Assembly (NCBI RefSeq): GCF_900119145.1
Contig: NZ_FPIY01000007.1
Location: forward strand, 1 to 64,000
Origin: Cellulophaga fucicola
Lineage (GTDB): Bacteria; Bacteroidota; Bacteroidia; Flavobacteriales; Flavobacteriaceae
Reading direction: 5' to 3'
Length of the DNA: 64,000 bases
Under the pieces are notes generated by a model. It worked only from the letters and a program-made list of their open reading frames with translations. It was not told the origin of the DNA and ran no database searches. Positions 27,701 through 37,436 of this stretch are shown here, piece by piece (the stretch's first letter is position 1; every line of letters begins with the position of its first letter). The translations under genes were made by a program, and so were the position numbers.

Positions 27701-29362
27701 TTAATCGTTCCAATGCTCGTCTATCACTTTTTGTATGTGCGGAAACTTACTACCATCTTCTTCGTTTAAGCTTTTACGCTTTTCTTTTAACTGTTGTTTA
27801 AGTTCCTTAATTATATCTTTATACGCAGGGTCATTGTAGGCATTATTCATTTCTTTAGGATCTTTAGATAAATCATAAAACTCCCAAGCAACTGGCGTAT
27901 CCATCTCAAACTTATTACCCCAACTTTTTTTGTTCCATGTGGCATTAGGGTCTTTGGTATCTACCCAATATTTACCATAAAAAAATATTAATTTGTATTG
28001 TTTTGTTCTAATACCAAAATGCGCTGGATTTGCATGCGCATGTGCCATATGCATCCAATACCTGTAGTAGGTAGACTGTTGCCAATCTTTTGGTTCTTTA
28101 CCTGTTTCTAATATTGTTTTAAAACTATGTCCCTGCATTTGTTTTGGAGCTTTACCACCTGCTAAATCTATTAAAGTAGGTGCAAAATCTGCATTGTTAA
28201 TTATAGCATCTGTTCTAGTACCTGCTTTTATTTTTTCTGGGTAACGCACAAAAAATGGCATACGCATAGACTCATCATACATCCATCTTTTATCTATATA
28301 ATCATGTTCTCCTAGCATAAAACCTTGATCACCTGTATACACAATTATAGTATTATCATACAAGCCTTCTTCCTTTAAAAACTTTACTAGTCTTGCAACG
28401 TTATCATCTACACCTTTTACGCAACGTAAATATCTTTTTAAATACTCTTGATATGTTTTATGCGTATATTCTTTATCACTTATATCTAAAGAAATAGCAT
28501 TAGAAACATTAAACTCTGGGTTAGAAATTTTTGTAAATTCATTAGACCAGATTCTCATTCCCATACCTCTTACTATATTTCTTTTAGATACTGATGAGCC
28601 AATAACGCGTAGTAAAGAGTCATTAGCACCTCTTGTTGCAATAGAACCATTATTTCCATTTTCATACAAACTTGCAGGTTCTGGTATGTATGTATTTTCT
28701 AAATAATCTTTATAGCGCGGTGCATACTCAAAATCGTCATGAGGTGCCTTGTAATGGTGCATTAAAAAGAATGGTTTGTCTTTATTACGTTTATCTTTTA
28801 ACCAAGCAATAGTTAAATCTGTAATATTATCACTAGAATGCCCTTTTGTTTGTATTCTATTTTTAGGCCATTCTTGCTCTCCTTGTACTATAAATTCAGG
28901 GTTATGGTATTTACCTTGTCCTGGCAATACCGCATAATAATCAAAAACAGCAGGTTCATCTTCTAAATGCCATTTGCCAACTACAGCAGCCTCATACCCC
29001 AGTTTTTTCATTTCTTGCGGCAAATATTGTCTTTCTGGCGGTACGTGACCTTCTAAATCTAACACGCCGTTTGCCTGACTGTATTGCCCTGTAATCATAG
29101 TTGCTCTACTTGGTGTACAAATAGAATTTGTAACAAAGCAATTGTCAAAAATTATACCCTCGTTTGCAATTTTATCAAGATTTGGAGTAGGGTTTAAACT
29201 TGCCAACCTGCTACCATATATACCAAAAGCCTGTGATGTATGATCATCTGCCATGATATAAATAATATTTGGCTTTTTAATTTCTGTGCTAGTTTCTACT
29301 TTTTCTTTACAAGAAATTGCAACAACAATAAGTAGAGAAAAACAAAATACCTTTTTAAGCAT
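27701..29362 (-). CDS. S1-family sulfatase lipoprotein
   Basis: This 553-residue sulfatase lipoprotein (lipobox ISC, Cys18) has metal ligands in YIMADDHTSQ and the maturation motif CTPSR with Cys82 as formylglycine precursor. Later motifs include VYTGDQGFMLGEHDYIDKR and MYDESMRMPFFVRYP, typical of exo-acting S1 enzymes. Compared with the 18793 sulfatase it is lipid-anchored, longer, and has a different active-site helix, so it probably takes another sulfate position. It heads a unit with the DUF5060 gene, and its promoter carries two copies of the shared heptamer. Confidence 0.9.
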   Translation of the reverse strand: MLKKVFCFSLLIVVAISCKEKVETSTEIKKPNIIYIMADDHTSQAFGIYGSRLASLNPTPNLDKIANEGIIFDNCFVTNSICTPSRATMITGQYSQANGVLDLEGHVPPERQYLPQEMKKLGYEAAVVGKWHLEDEPAVFDYYAVLPGQGKYHNPEFIVQGEQEWPKNRIQTKGHSSDNITDLTIAWLKDKRNKDKPFFLMHHYKAPHDDFEYAPRYKDYLENTYIPEPASLYENGNNGSIATRGANDSLLRVIGSSVSKRNIVRGMGMRIWSNEFTKISNPEFNVSNAISLDISDKEYTHKTYQEYLKRYLRCVKGVDDNVARLVKFLKEEGLYDNTIIVYTGDQGFMLGEHDYIDKRWMYDESMRMPFFVRYPEKIKAGTRTDAIINNADFAPTLIDLAGGKAPKQMQGHSFKTILETGKEPKDWQQSTYYRYWMHMAHAHANPAHFGIRTKQYKLIFFYGKYWVDTKDPNATWNKKSWGNKFEMDTPVAWEFYDLSKDPKEMNNAYNDPAYKDIIKELKQQLKEKRKSLNEEDGSKFPHIQKVIDEHWND

Positions 29363-29390
29363 TATTGGTGGTTTTAGTTTGATAAAATAA

Positions 29391-29412
29391 AAAGCGCTAA
29401 TTAAAGCGCTTT
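29391..29412 (-). terminator. Hairpin terminator downstream of GH16 agarase
   Basis: The stem AAAGCGCT/AGCGCTTT with a 6-nt loop is followed on the minus strand by TTTTTATTTT. It would end the GH16 transcript; it also lies where the sulfatase transcript begins, so it could form in that leader. Confidence 0.65.
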
Positions 29413-29413
29413 A

Positions 29414-29474
29414 CAAAAGTTACATTTTTTTACGGAATGAAGAATAACATATGATTTTATGAATAAAACATATG
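29414..29474 (-). promoter_or_regulatory. Promoter of sulfatase-DUF5060 unit with two CATATGT boxes
   Basis: Minus-strand CATATGT occurs at 29474-29468 and 29453-29447, 21 bp apart (two helical turns). The proximal copy precedes AACTTTTG (29421-29414), a near match to the -7 box, by exactly 25 nt. Confidence 0.6.
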
Positions 29475-29484
29475 ATTAATACAC

Positions 29485-30465
29485 TTAATCTGCTTTAACC
29501 GGTTTAAAAATTCTAATCCAATCTACTTTAAATGTATTATTCTCTTCATTAGCCAATTCTGCATCTGAAGGAGTTATATTTTTGTCTGATCTCCAAGTTT
29601 GGTCTTCTGCATTAATAATAATATCCATAGGCTTACTTAAACCTTTACCCTCTGCAAAATCATTAGGATCTATCATATCTTCACCAGAAGTTGTTCTTAC
29701 CAATTTACCATTAATATAATATTCTAAATGAAAAGGATCCCTCCAGTAAACACCTACTCTATGAAATTCTTCTCTCCACAATGTGCCAACCTCATCTTTA
29801 TACCAACTACCAGAATCTGTTGGTTGGTAATCTTGAAAAGGATCTCTAATAAACATATGATGACTTAAGTGAATACGCTCTGCATACCAGGTTTGGTCTG
29901 CTTCTGCTAACTCAGAATAACTTGCTCCATAAGCCTCTACAATATCTATTTCTTGAGTATCATCTGAACTTAAAAGCCAAACATCTGATGCCAAAGTAGT
30001 ATTTGCTATTTTTACATTTGCCTCTATATACACAGGGTATATTACTTGCTCTTTAGATGTAATACATCCTAAATGAATTTTATTAGAATTTGGCACTCTA
30101 CTTGCTACCATTTGTAAATAACCATCTTTTACTAAAGAGTGGTCTCTTTTCCATTCTGTTAATCCTGGACCAGACCATTGGTTGTGATAAAAGTCTGTCC
30201 ATTTTGCATTAAACTCTGCTCCTTTGTTAGCTGCTTCTGCCTCATAGTCAAAACTGTCTGACATATCTTGAAATTCCCAAACATTACCTTCTCCTGCATT
30301 TGGAGGCACCGGAATTGTTTTCCATGTTACTTCTGGTTCTTCTGTTGGGGTATCTGGAGTTTCTACTATCTCTTCTTTTTCTTCCAATTTGTTTGTTGAA
30401 TCGTTATTGCTACAAGAGACAGCGTAAAAAAATAAGAACAGTATTGCTACATTAAATTTCATCAT
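29485..30465 (-). CDS. GH16 beta-agarase (GH16_16-like) lipoprotein
   Basis: This 326-residue lipoprotein (lipobox VSC, Cys18) has an acidic linker (about 25-47) and then a GH16 domain. The active site is EIDIVE with nucleophile Glu172, Asp174 and acid/base Glu177. Strong agarase hallmarks are WSGPGLTEWKRDHS, HHMFIRDPFQDYQPTDSGSW and FHRVGVYWRDPFHLEYYING. These enzymes cut beta-1,4 linkages of agarose, releasing neoagaro-oligosaccharides for the SusC/D pair next door. The gene follows the SGBP terminator and has its own terminator, so it appears to be transcribed alone; no CATAYGT box is visible upstream. Confidence 0.9.
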   Translation of the reverse strand: MMKFNVAILFLFFYAVSCSNNDSTNKLEEKEEIVETPDTPTEEPEVTWKTIPVPPNAGEGNVWEFQDMSDSFDYEAEAANKGAEFNAKWTDFYHNQWSGPGLTEWKRDHSLVKDGYLQMVASRVPNSNKIHLGCITSKEQVIYPVYIEANVKIANTTLASDVWLLSSDDTQEIDIVEAYGASYSELAEADQTWYAERIHLSHHMFIRDPFQDYQPTDSGSWYKDEVGTLWREEFHRVGVYWRDPFHLEYYINGKLVRTTSGEDMIDPNDFAEGKGLSKPMDIIINAEDQTWRSDKNITPSDAELANEENNTFKVDWIRIFKPVKAD

Positions 30466-30559
30466 AATAAATTAATTAGTTTGGCTCAAAGTTGTAGAAT
30501 GATTGTGATTTTTACACAAAAAAAAACTGTACAAAAAATAGACAACGCCCTTTTTTTTA

Positions 30560-30592
30560 TAAAAAAAGGCTTCACATTAATAGTGAAGCCTT
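30560..30592 (-). terminator. Intrinsic terminator of SusCD-SGBP operon
   Basis: The stem AAGGCTTCAC/GTGAAGCCTT with a 7-nt loop is followed on the minus strand by a long T-run. Confidence 0.88.
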
Positions 30593-30614
30593 AATATTCT
30601 TATTCTTTTAATTT

Positions 30615-32171
30615 TTATGGTCTTTCATCTACTTCCATAACTCTAATATCATCAAAATAAACAACACCCATACCATTATGTCTTATATAAATTTCATAAT
30701 CACTAGCGGTTGCAGATGCTGTAAATCTTTGATCAGGACTTACCGTTACCCAAGTATCTTCTGCAGCTGAAGCTATCACATTATTCCAAAATTGAAAAAT
30801 AGTTTCTCCTCCCTTTTGTATCCATGGACCATTCATATTTATTGCTGCTCCAGCTTGTTTGTATATTTTATACTCTAATTGATAAGTTACACCTGCTGTT
30901 AATGTGTATTGATCTACTATATTTTGAAATCCAGACCATGCACCTGCAGCAGCCGCATCTACTTTCATACTATATATACCACTTGCTGCTTGTTCTGTTG
31001 ATGGAGCAACGGTTGTTGTTGGTAAATTATCATCTTTAATACTCCAATTAGCACCACCATCTTCTATATCGAAACGTACAGCCTCATGCTGATACATTTG
31101 AACAGGCAAATCTGTAAAAGCACCAGGAATACGAGTGTCTGATGACTCTAGCGTTCCATTACCATCATAAGAAACAGTAATATTATCTGATCTGTAAATT
31201 TGATCCTGGAGCTTAATTTCTAAAATAGTAGCATTAGAAGAATTTAATCCTACTGATGAAATTGCAAAAGGAGAACCATTTACATTTACAGTAAAATGAG
31301 ATTTTTGATCCGTAAAAGGTGCAAACTCTCCATTGTAAGGTATTTGTATTGTTTGATCTTCTAATTCTGATATATCGCTAGCTACCTCAAAAGGTAAGGA
31401 TGATGGCACAACTTTAATAGTTGCAGCTATATTATACTTTTCATAACCTGCAGGTATTGTTTCTCCCTGTCTACTAAGGTTTAATACAGCCTTAAATTCT
31501 CCTAATTTGTTTAATTGTATAACCGCAAGAGAATCTGTGCTTGTAATACCTGCAACTTGCCATGACCATGTATTTGGACGCCCTATAGTTGTTACATCTA
31601 CAAACTCTAATTCTGACCCAGCTTCTACAGTAATTACATCACTTTCCGATTCATGAGGAACAACTATTCCGTTTTGACGAATTAGTATTTGCGGCATAAT
31701 AGCATCATAAACATCTACTACAAAAGTAGTATCTATAACCCATTTATTACCTACTTCCTTAGCCGGAAAAACAAAACCATCTGCTCCTTTAAACTCTACG
31801 TATTCTTTAAACTCGTTATAAAGGTTTACTTTTTTTAAGCCTCCTTTTGTAAATAAAACGTGTACTGTTTTATCTGCACTCTCTAAAGATTCTGGCTTAA
31901 TAATAAACTCATCAAAAATAGAATCTTTACGAGTAATTGGGCCTTTTAAAAAATGACTTCCCTCTTCTATTGTCCATTTATGTGATATTTCTCCTTGAGA
32001 TAAGTCTGAAAATGACGCAAAGTCATTTACACTTACACTAACTATTTCTTCTCTAAATCCGCTTGTATACCAAGATACATCTGAGAACGAATTAGGAGCA
32101 TCATAATCATCACTATTACATGCTGTAATAAGCGATATAACTAATGCTATTAAAATTAATCTATTATTCAT
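30615..32171 (-). CDS. Surface glycan-binding lipoprotein (SGBP), third gene of SusCD operon
   Basis: The 518-residue lipoprotein (lipobox TAC, Cys18, followed by NSDDYD, an acidic surface-export-like signal) has PKD/immunoglobulin-like domains in the first 360 residues. These include a segment around 165-250 with SELEFVDVTTIGRPNTWSW. The C-terminal domain (about 370-512) resembles family 4/9 type CBMs (YSMKVDAAAAGAWSGF, VVYFDDIRVMEVDE). It follows SusD by 12 nt. This position and domain layout are those of the SusE/F-like or SGBP component that holds polysaccharide at the cell surface. No catalytic motif is seen. Ligand binding is inferred. Confidence 0.82.
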   Translation of the reverse strand: MNNRLILIALVISLITACNSDDYDAPNSFSDVSWYTSGFREEIVSVSVNDFASFSDLSQGEISHKWTIEEGSHFLKGPITRKDSIFDEFIIKPESLESADKTVHVLFTKGGLKKVNLYNEFKEYVEFKGADGFVFPAKEVGNKWVIDTTFVVDVYDAIMPQILIRQNGIVVPHESESDVITVEAGSELEFVDVTTIGRPNTWSWQVAGITSTDSLAVIQLNKLGEFKAVLNLSRQGETIPAGYEKYNIAATIKVVPSSLPFEVASDISELEDQTIQIPYNGEFAPFTDQKSHFTVNVNGSPFAISSVGLNSSNATILEIKLQDQIYRSDNITVSYDGNGTLESSDTRIPGAFTDLPVQMYQHEAVRFDIEDGGANWSIKDDNLPTTTVAPSTEQAASGIYSMKVDAAAAGAWSGFQNIVDQYTLTAGVTYQLEYKIYKQAGAAINMNGPWIQKGGETIFQFWNNVIASAAEDTWVTVSPDQRFTASATASDYEIYIRHNGMGVVYFDDIRVMEVDERP

Positions 32172-32183
32172 AATATCTTTTTT

Positions 32184-33986
32184 TTAGTTATTCAAATTTG
32201 GATTAGCTGTAACTTCGCTATTTGGTATAGGGTAGTATCCATGAATACTTTCGTTATAATTTACAGCAGCTTGCGCATAATCTACAAACGTAAAACCATT
32301 TGCTAGGGGGCTTTCTCCTTCTCTTAAAATAGAAGCCCATCTTGTTACAGACTTACCTTCTTTATCTGTAAAAGGGAAATCTTCTGCCCAATATCTTCTT
32401 TGACTTAAATCTTGAAAACGTTCTTTTAAAACTCCCCAACGTCTTAAATCTAGAAAACGAATTGCATGCCCTTCTTCTGCCAATTCTAATGGTCTTTCTA
32501 TATACATTAAATGCTCCATTAAACTGTTTGCGTCATAAGCCACATCATCATGATCTGCTGCTGGATAGCTACCAGTACCATTAAGACCTATAAGTTTTAA
32601 AGCAGAACGATGTCTTACTTCATTTACCAAAGCCATTGCCTGTTCTACACCACCATCATCTGTACCACCTTTAATTAAGCATTCTGCCAACATTAAGTAA
32701 ACATCTGCTAAACGTACTAATCTAATATTAACACCAGATCGTGTATTTGGTACTATATCACTCTCTGTTGCTACAGTTGCCCAGTTTGTGTATTTTCTAA
32801 AATAAGCTGTTTCTTTATTGTTAAACGGACTTGCATCTGCAGTAGATAAACCTCCGTAATAAGGAGTGTCTTTATCGTCTACTACCGCAATAGAATACGA
32901 TGCACGTAGTGAGTAAGATCTTGGTCTCATTAAAGTTACAGGATCGCAACCTTCTTCACCATCTTCACAAGCCACAAAGTTTCTAGGATCACTTAAATCC
33001 AATTCTTCACTTTTGTAAGCCATTTGCAACCATGTACTTGGCATAGAAGCTCTATAACCTCCTAAATTAGCAGGTGCAAATATTCTACCTAAAGTATTAG
33101 ATACATTTTGACTATCGTAAGGATTTAATTCTGATTTAAAGTTTACAGAATAACTAACTTCTAAAATAGACTCAGAATTAAATTCACCTGCCTCTGAAAA
33201 ATTATCGTCTATGTTTTCTACCAAAGACCTACCATATTCTCCGTTAGTAATAATATCATTAAAATATACTGCTGCAGTTGTATAATCTTCTTCATACAAA
33301 TAGCTTCTGCCTAATTCTGCGGCTGCGGCTGCGCCTGTTACACGGCCAACGTTTGCATTTCCGTCCCATGATGGAGGTAAATTTTCGTATGCAAATTCTA
33401 AGTCTGCTAAGTAAAAAGCTTTTACCTCATTTGCAGGACTTAATGGTTGGTAAAAATCGCTTTCTGCTTCTGGAACAAAATCAAAAATTGGCACACTACC
33501 TTGGTTATACATATTGTATAGATAACTGTAAGATATTCCTCTAAAAAATTTAGCTTGAGCAATAATTTGAGTTGCAAAATCTATTTTATCTTGGTCTTTA
33601 TAAGTTGCTATTAATCTTTCTCCGTTTGATATAACTTGGTTAGACCTAAAAATAACAGTATAAGTTGCAGACCATTTATTTCTAATATCATTTTCTGCAT
33701 CATTAAATGTTTGCAGGTAAAATGCATTTTGCGTGTTTGGTCTACCAAAACCAGGCCAGCTCATATCTGCTCTATGGTTGTCTGATAATACATTAAAAAC
33801 ACTTGTATTTTTAAAAGCGTTATATACAGAAGTTAAACCTCCGTTAAGATCTACGTTATTTTTCCAGAAACTACCTGTTGAAAGCTCGTTAGGATTAGTT
33901 TCTTCCAAATAATCATCTGAACATGCTGTACTGCACATAACACACAGTAAAACAACAGCTATTTTGTTAAATATTAATTTTTTCAT
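32184..33986 (-). CDS. susD: SusD/RagB-family outer-membrane glycan-binding lipoprotein
   Basis: The 600-residue lipoprotein (lipobox TAC, Cys22) has the SusD start (YLEETNPNELSTGSFWKN, then ALTSVYNAF-type helix), the TPR-like helices, and the conserved C-terminal HAIRFLDLRRWG and YYPIPNSEV motifs. SusD proteins lie over the SusC barrel and capture oligosaccharides. Overlap with SusC is absent (17-nt gap), and the order SusC-SusD-SGBP is standard. The cargo here is probably agar or porphyran oligosaccharides, from the adjacent GH16 agarase. Confidence 0.94.
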   Translation of the reverse strand: MKKLIFNKIAVVLLCVMCSTACSDDYLEETNPNELSTGSFWKNNVDLNGGLTSVYNAFKNTSVFNVLSDNHRADMSWPGFGRPNTQNAFYLQTFNDAENDIRNKWSATYTVIFRSNQVISNGERLIATYKDQDKIDFATQIIAQAKFFRGISYSYLYNMYNQGSVPIFDFVPEAESDFYQPLSPANEVKAFYLADLEFAYENLPPSWDGNANVGRVTGAAAAAELGRSYLYEEDYTTAAVYFNDIITNGEYGRSLVENIDDNFSEAGEFNSESILEVSYSVNFKSELNPYDSQNVSNTLGRIFAPANLGGYRASMPSTWLQMAYKSEELDLSDPRNFVACEDGEEGCDPVTLMRPRSYSLRASYSIAVVDDKDTPYYGGLSTADASPFNNKETAYFRKYTNWATVATESDIVPNTRSGVNIRLVRLADVYLMLAECLIKGGTDDGGVEQAMALVNEVRHRSALKLIGLNGTGSYPAADHDDVAYDANSLMEHLMYIERPLELAEEGHAIRFLDLRRWGVLKERFQDLSQRRYWAEDFPFTDKEGKSVTRWASILREGESPLANGFTFVDYAQAAVNYNESIHGYYPIPNSEVTANPNLNN

Positions 33987-34003
33987 TTCTAGTTCTTTTT
34001 TTA

Positions 34004-37000
34004 TTAAAATTTAAATTCAATACCAGCTCTATATTGTGTACTTATTGGATATACACCTGCATCTATACCACGAGTACTTAAACCGTCATTTCCAATTTCT
34101 GGATCAAAACCGTCGTAACCTGTAATGGTTAATAGGTTATCTGCTGCTATGTAAAATCTTAATTTATTAATATTAAGCTTCTCATTTAATTTTTTAGGTA
34201 AAGTGTACCCTAGAGTTACGTTTCTTAGTCTACCAAAACTTCCGTCTTGCAACCAATAATCTGTATAACCTCTATAATTAAAATGATCTCTACCTCTGTC
34301 TGAAGGCACAGTTGAAGTTGGATTTGAAAGTGTCCATTGGTGAACCAAGTCTTGGTGTGTACCTTGCTTATAAGCATAAGCTTTACTACCATTTATAATT
34401 TCTCCTCCTATTGCAGCATACCAGTTCATAGAAAAATCTAGGTTCTTATAATTTGCATTAAAGTTTAAACCCAACTCATATTCTGGAGCTCCACTACCTT
34501 TATAAACTCTATCATCTAAAGTAATTTCACCATCTCCTGTGTCTGCAACACCATCGTTATTAGTATCTACTGTTGGTTGGTCTACATATCTAAGATCTCC
34601 AAGGTTTGCTGTAGGGTCTAATAATCTATACTCATCTAACTGTTCTTGCGTTGTTACAAGTCCGTCTGTTTCTACTAAAAAGAATGCACCAGCCTCATAC
34701 CCTTCTCTAAGAGCAGTAACTAAATCTTCTCCTGGTAAACCTGGTGCTACTTGACTACCACCTAAAAATGAAAATTTATTAGAATCACTCATTCTAGTAA
34801 TTCTGTTTTCGTTTTTAGAATAGTTAGCAGAAACATTCCAGCTAAACTTACCTCTATGCTTATAATTAGCACTCCACTCCGTACCATAGTTACGCATATC
34901 ACCAACGTTTAATATTACACTAGAGTTGTTACCACCACCAACTGTTGGCGGTAAAATAACTGGGAATAACATATTAGTTCTAGAACCATCGTAAACTTCA
35001 CTAGTTACCGTAAGCTTGTTGTTAAAAAAACCGAACTCCATACCAAAGTTCTTTTCAATTTTCTTTTCCCATTTTGCCTTAGGGTTTTTAAACGCTTCTT
35101 GTATAGCTCCTAAAACCAATACTTGGTCTGATCCTGTACCAAAAACATAATCATGTCCTAAACCAATAGTTGGTGCTGTACTATAATCTAAAATACTTTG
35201 GTTACCTGTTGTACCATAACTAAACCTCATTTTAAAGAAGTTAAACGTTTTTCCAAATACTTTATCCCAACCTTCTTCATCAGAAGCAATCCAAGCTGCA
35301 GATGCAGAAGGTGCATAGATCCATCTATTTTCTTCAGAAAAACGACTTGTACCATCACGTCTAAGACTGGCACTTACTAAGTATTTTCCTTTATAATCGT
35401 ACTGTACACGACTTAACATACCTATTAAAGTATTTGTTCTGTCTTGTCCGTAACCATTACCTGTACCAACATTAGCATCTAAGGTTGCGCCATTTAAGTT
35501 GGTTATTTCATTATTAAAAAGATCGAACTTCTGTGCAAAGAAAGAATCGTATGTATATTTTTCTGCACTTACCGCGCCTACTAAAGTTACGTGGTGATCT
35601 CCAAATGTTTTATCAAAAGTTGCAATACCATCTATAGTTGCACTAGTAGATCTATCACTTTGATTGTAAACTCCAGATCTAACTTGTTGTGGTATTAAAT
35701 CTCCTTCTACTGAATACGCAGTAAATAAAGGATTTATTCTTACACGTGTATTATTTGTTCTACTTAAAGAAGCACGTGTAGTTAATTTAAAACTTGGAAG
35801 AACTTGACGATCTATTTGCATACGTGCATCAAAATTATCACCTTTTCTAACATCAGATTGCTTTAGTTTAGCTGTTAAAAAACTTAAATTTACAGCATCG
35901 TTACTATTTGCATCACCTGCACTATCGTCTATAGTTGGTGAGTTTGGATCTATTATTTGCTGATAAGGTTTGTATCTATAACCATCTAGTAATACTTGCC
36001 AAGGTGTATATTCTTGCTCATCTGTTCTAAGGCCTATACCTGTAGTAAATGTCCATTTTCCTTTTTTGTACGTTGTATTTGCCCTTACATTTAATCTTTC
36101 TAAACCAGAATTAATTAAAGATCCTTGTTGATCAAAATAGTTAACAGATACATTAAATCTTAATCCCTCTTTACCTCCAGAAATATTCAGGTTATGGTTT
36201 TGTATTAAAGCCATATCTTCCTGAAGAATATCCATAAGGTTAGTTTTATTAGTAAAATCATTAGGATTTTGCTCTAAAGTTGTAAATGAGTTGTTTGGAA
36301 AAGTACCGTTAATATTATTTAACCTTACAAACTGACTATACATAGAATCTTCAAAATTCATTAAAGGAACACTAGATATAATGTCTTGTACACCCATATA
36401 GCTAGTAATACCAATATCCATTTTACCAACTTTACCAGATTTAGTGGTAATTAAAATTACACCAGCAGAACCTCTTGTACCATAAATTGCGGCAGATGCA
36501 GCATCTTTAAGTACATCTATAGTTTCTATCTCTGCAATACTTAATTGTGGGTTACCATCTTGTGGTATACCATCTACAACATAAAGTGGCGAGTTACTAC
36601 CAAAAACAGAGTTAATACCACGTATAAGTATTACTGCATCTGATCCTGGCTGACCACTACTAGAAGTTACGTTTACACCTGCAATTTGCCCTTGCAGCGC
36701 ACTACCAACATCTGCAGTAGATATTTTTTCAATATCCTCTGCACGTACTTGAGCTACTGCTCCTGTTACTTCTCTCTTCTTTTGTACACCGTATCCAATA
36801 AGAACCACTTCTTTTAATGCTTCTATATCTTCTTCCATAGTTACATCAATAGTAGTTTTAGAGCCTACGGTAATTTCTTTTGCCACATAGCCTATATAAC
36901 TAAATATTAATACACTATTTGGCGCTGCTTGTATTGTGTAGTTTCCATCAAAATCTGTAACTACTCCTACTGTTGTACCTTTTACAACAACACTTACCCC

Positions 37001-37144
37001 TAAAAGTGGCTCGCCTTCTCCACTAACATTACCTTTTACGGTTTTTGTTTGTGCCTGAACCAAACCAAAGCCTATAACAAAAAATAGAATCGTTAAAAAA
37101 GCTTTATGTCTAGACTTAACAAGTAAATTAAATTTCATTTCCAT
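34004..37144 (-). CDS. susC: SusC/RagA-family TonB-dependent transporter
   Basis: This 1046-residue outer-membrane receptor has a Sec signal (ending LVQAQ), a carboxypeptidase-D regulatory-like domain (about 33-110, VKGNVSGEGEPLLGVSVVVKG), a plug domain (from about 115, VVLIGYGVQKKREVTGA, and YVVDGIPQDGNP) and a 22-strand-type barrel ending in RAGIEFKF with terminal Phe. There is no N-terminal signalling extension of FecR/anti-sigma type. It imports oligosaccharides using TonB energy with SusD as lid. A second ATG two codons downstream is equally possible. The upstream 290 bp contain one CATATGT box. Confidence 0.95.
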   Translation of the reverse strand: MEMKFNLLVKSRHKAFLTILFFVIGFGLVQAQTKTVKGNVSGEGEPLLGVSVVVKGTTVGVVTDFDGNYTIQAAPNSVLIFSYIGYVAKEITVGSKTTIDVTMEEDIEALKEVVLIGYGVQKKREVTGAVAQVRAEDIEKISTADVGSALQGQIAGVNVTSSSGQPGSDAVILIRGINSVFGSNSPLYVVDGIPQDGNPQLSIAEIETIDVLKDAASAAIYGTRGSAGVILITTKSGKVGKMDIGITSYMGVQDIISSVPLMNFEDSMYSQFVRLNNINGTFPNNSFTTLEQNPNDFTNKTNLMDILQEDMALIQNHNLNISGGKEGLRFNVSVNYFDQQGSLINSGLERLNVRANTTYKKGKWTFTTGIGLRTDEQEYTPWQVLLDGYRYKPYQQIIDPNSPTIDDSAGDANSNDAVNLSFLTAKLKQSDVRKGDNFDARMQIDRQVLPSFKLTTRASLSRTNNTRVRINPLFTAYSVEGDLIPQQVRSGVYNQSDRSTSATIDGIATFDKTFGDHHVTLVGAVSAEKYTYDSFFAQKFDLFNNEITNLNGATLDANVGTGNGYGQDRTNTLIGMLSRVQYDYKGKYLVSASLRRDGTSRFSEENRWIYAPSASAAWIASDEEGWDKVFGKTFNFFKMRFSYGTTGNQSILDYSTAPTIGLGHDYVFGTGSDQVLVLGAIQEAFKNPKAKWEKKIEKNFGMEFGFFNNKLTVTSEVYDGSRTNMLFPVILPPTVGGGNNSSVILNVGDMRNYGTEWSANYKHRGKFSWNVSANYSKNENRITRMSDSNKFSFLGGSQVAPGLPGEDLVTALREGYEAGAFFLVETDGLVTTQEQLDEYRLLDPTANLGDLRYVDQPTVDTNNDGVADTGDGEITLDDRVYKGSGAPEYELGLNFNANYKNLDFSMNWYAAIGGEIINGSKAYAYKQGTHQDLVHQWTLSNPTSTVPSDRGRDHFNYRGYTDYWLQDGSFGRLRNVTLGYTLPKKLNEKLNINKLRFYIAADNLLTITGYDGFDPEIGNDGLSTRGIDAGVYPISTQYRAGIEFKF

Positions 37145-37201
37145 AATCGTTTTTTAAGTTTAGTTACACAAATGTTGATTTTATTTGCTTTAAGGGTAGT
37201 A

Positions 37202-37229
37202 ACAAATGTTTTTTTAAGTAAAACATATG
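37202..37229 (-). promoter_or_regulatory. Candidate regulatory region of SusC operon with CATATGT box
   Basis: Minus-strand CATATGT lies at 37229-37223, about 80 nt before the SusC ATG. Unlike the other units, no good TAnnTTTG lies at 25 nt; a near match, AACATTTG, lies closer (37209-37202). The rest of the gap to 37374 is AT-rich with no other recognisable signal. Confidence 0.45.
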
Positions 37230-37369
37230 TATAAAATCATAAAAAAATGTTAACTAAAACGCCCTGAAACCAACAAACAAGCTGATTTTCTATTATTTAC
37301 GTAATATAACAAGGCTAAGAATGTTAAATTAAAAAAAAATAACATACTATTTTTTCAATTTGGTAATTA

Positions 37370-37415
37370 AACAAAAAACCACCAACAATCCTTAGTAGGT
37401 ATTATTGGTGGTTTT
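37370..37415 (-). terminator. Intrinsic terminator of the cytochrome-GH29 operon
   Basis: The stem AAAACCACCAA/TTGGTGGTTTT is followed by T-rich sequence on the minus strand, 22 nt beyond the GH29 stop. Confidence 0.82.
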
Positions 37416-37436
37416 AATTTTAACTTATTTTTTTAT

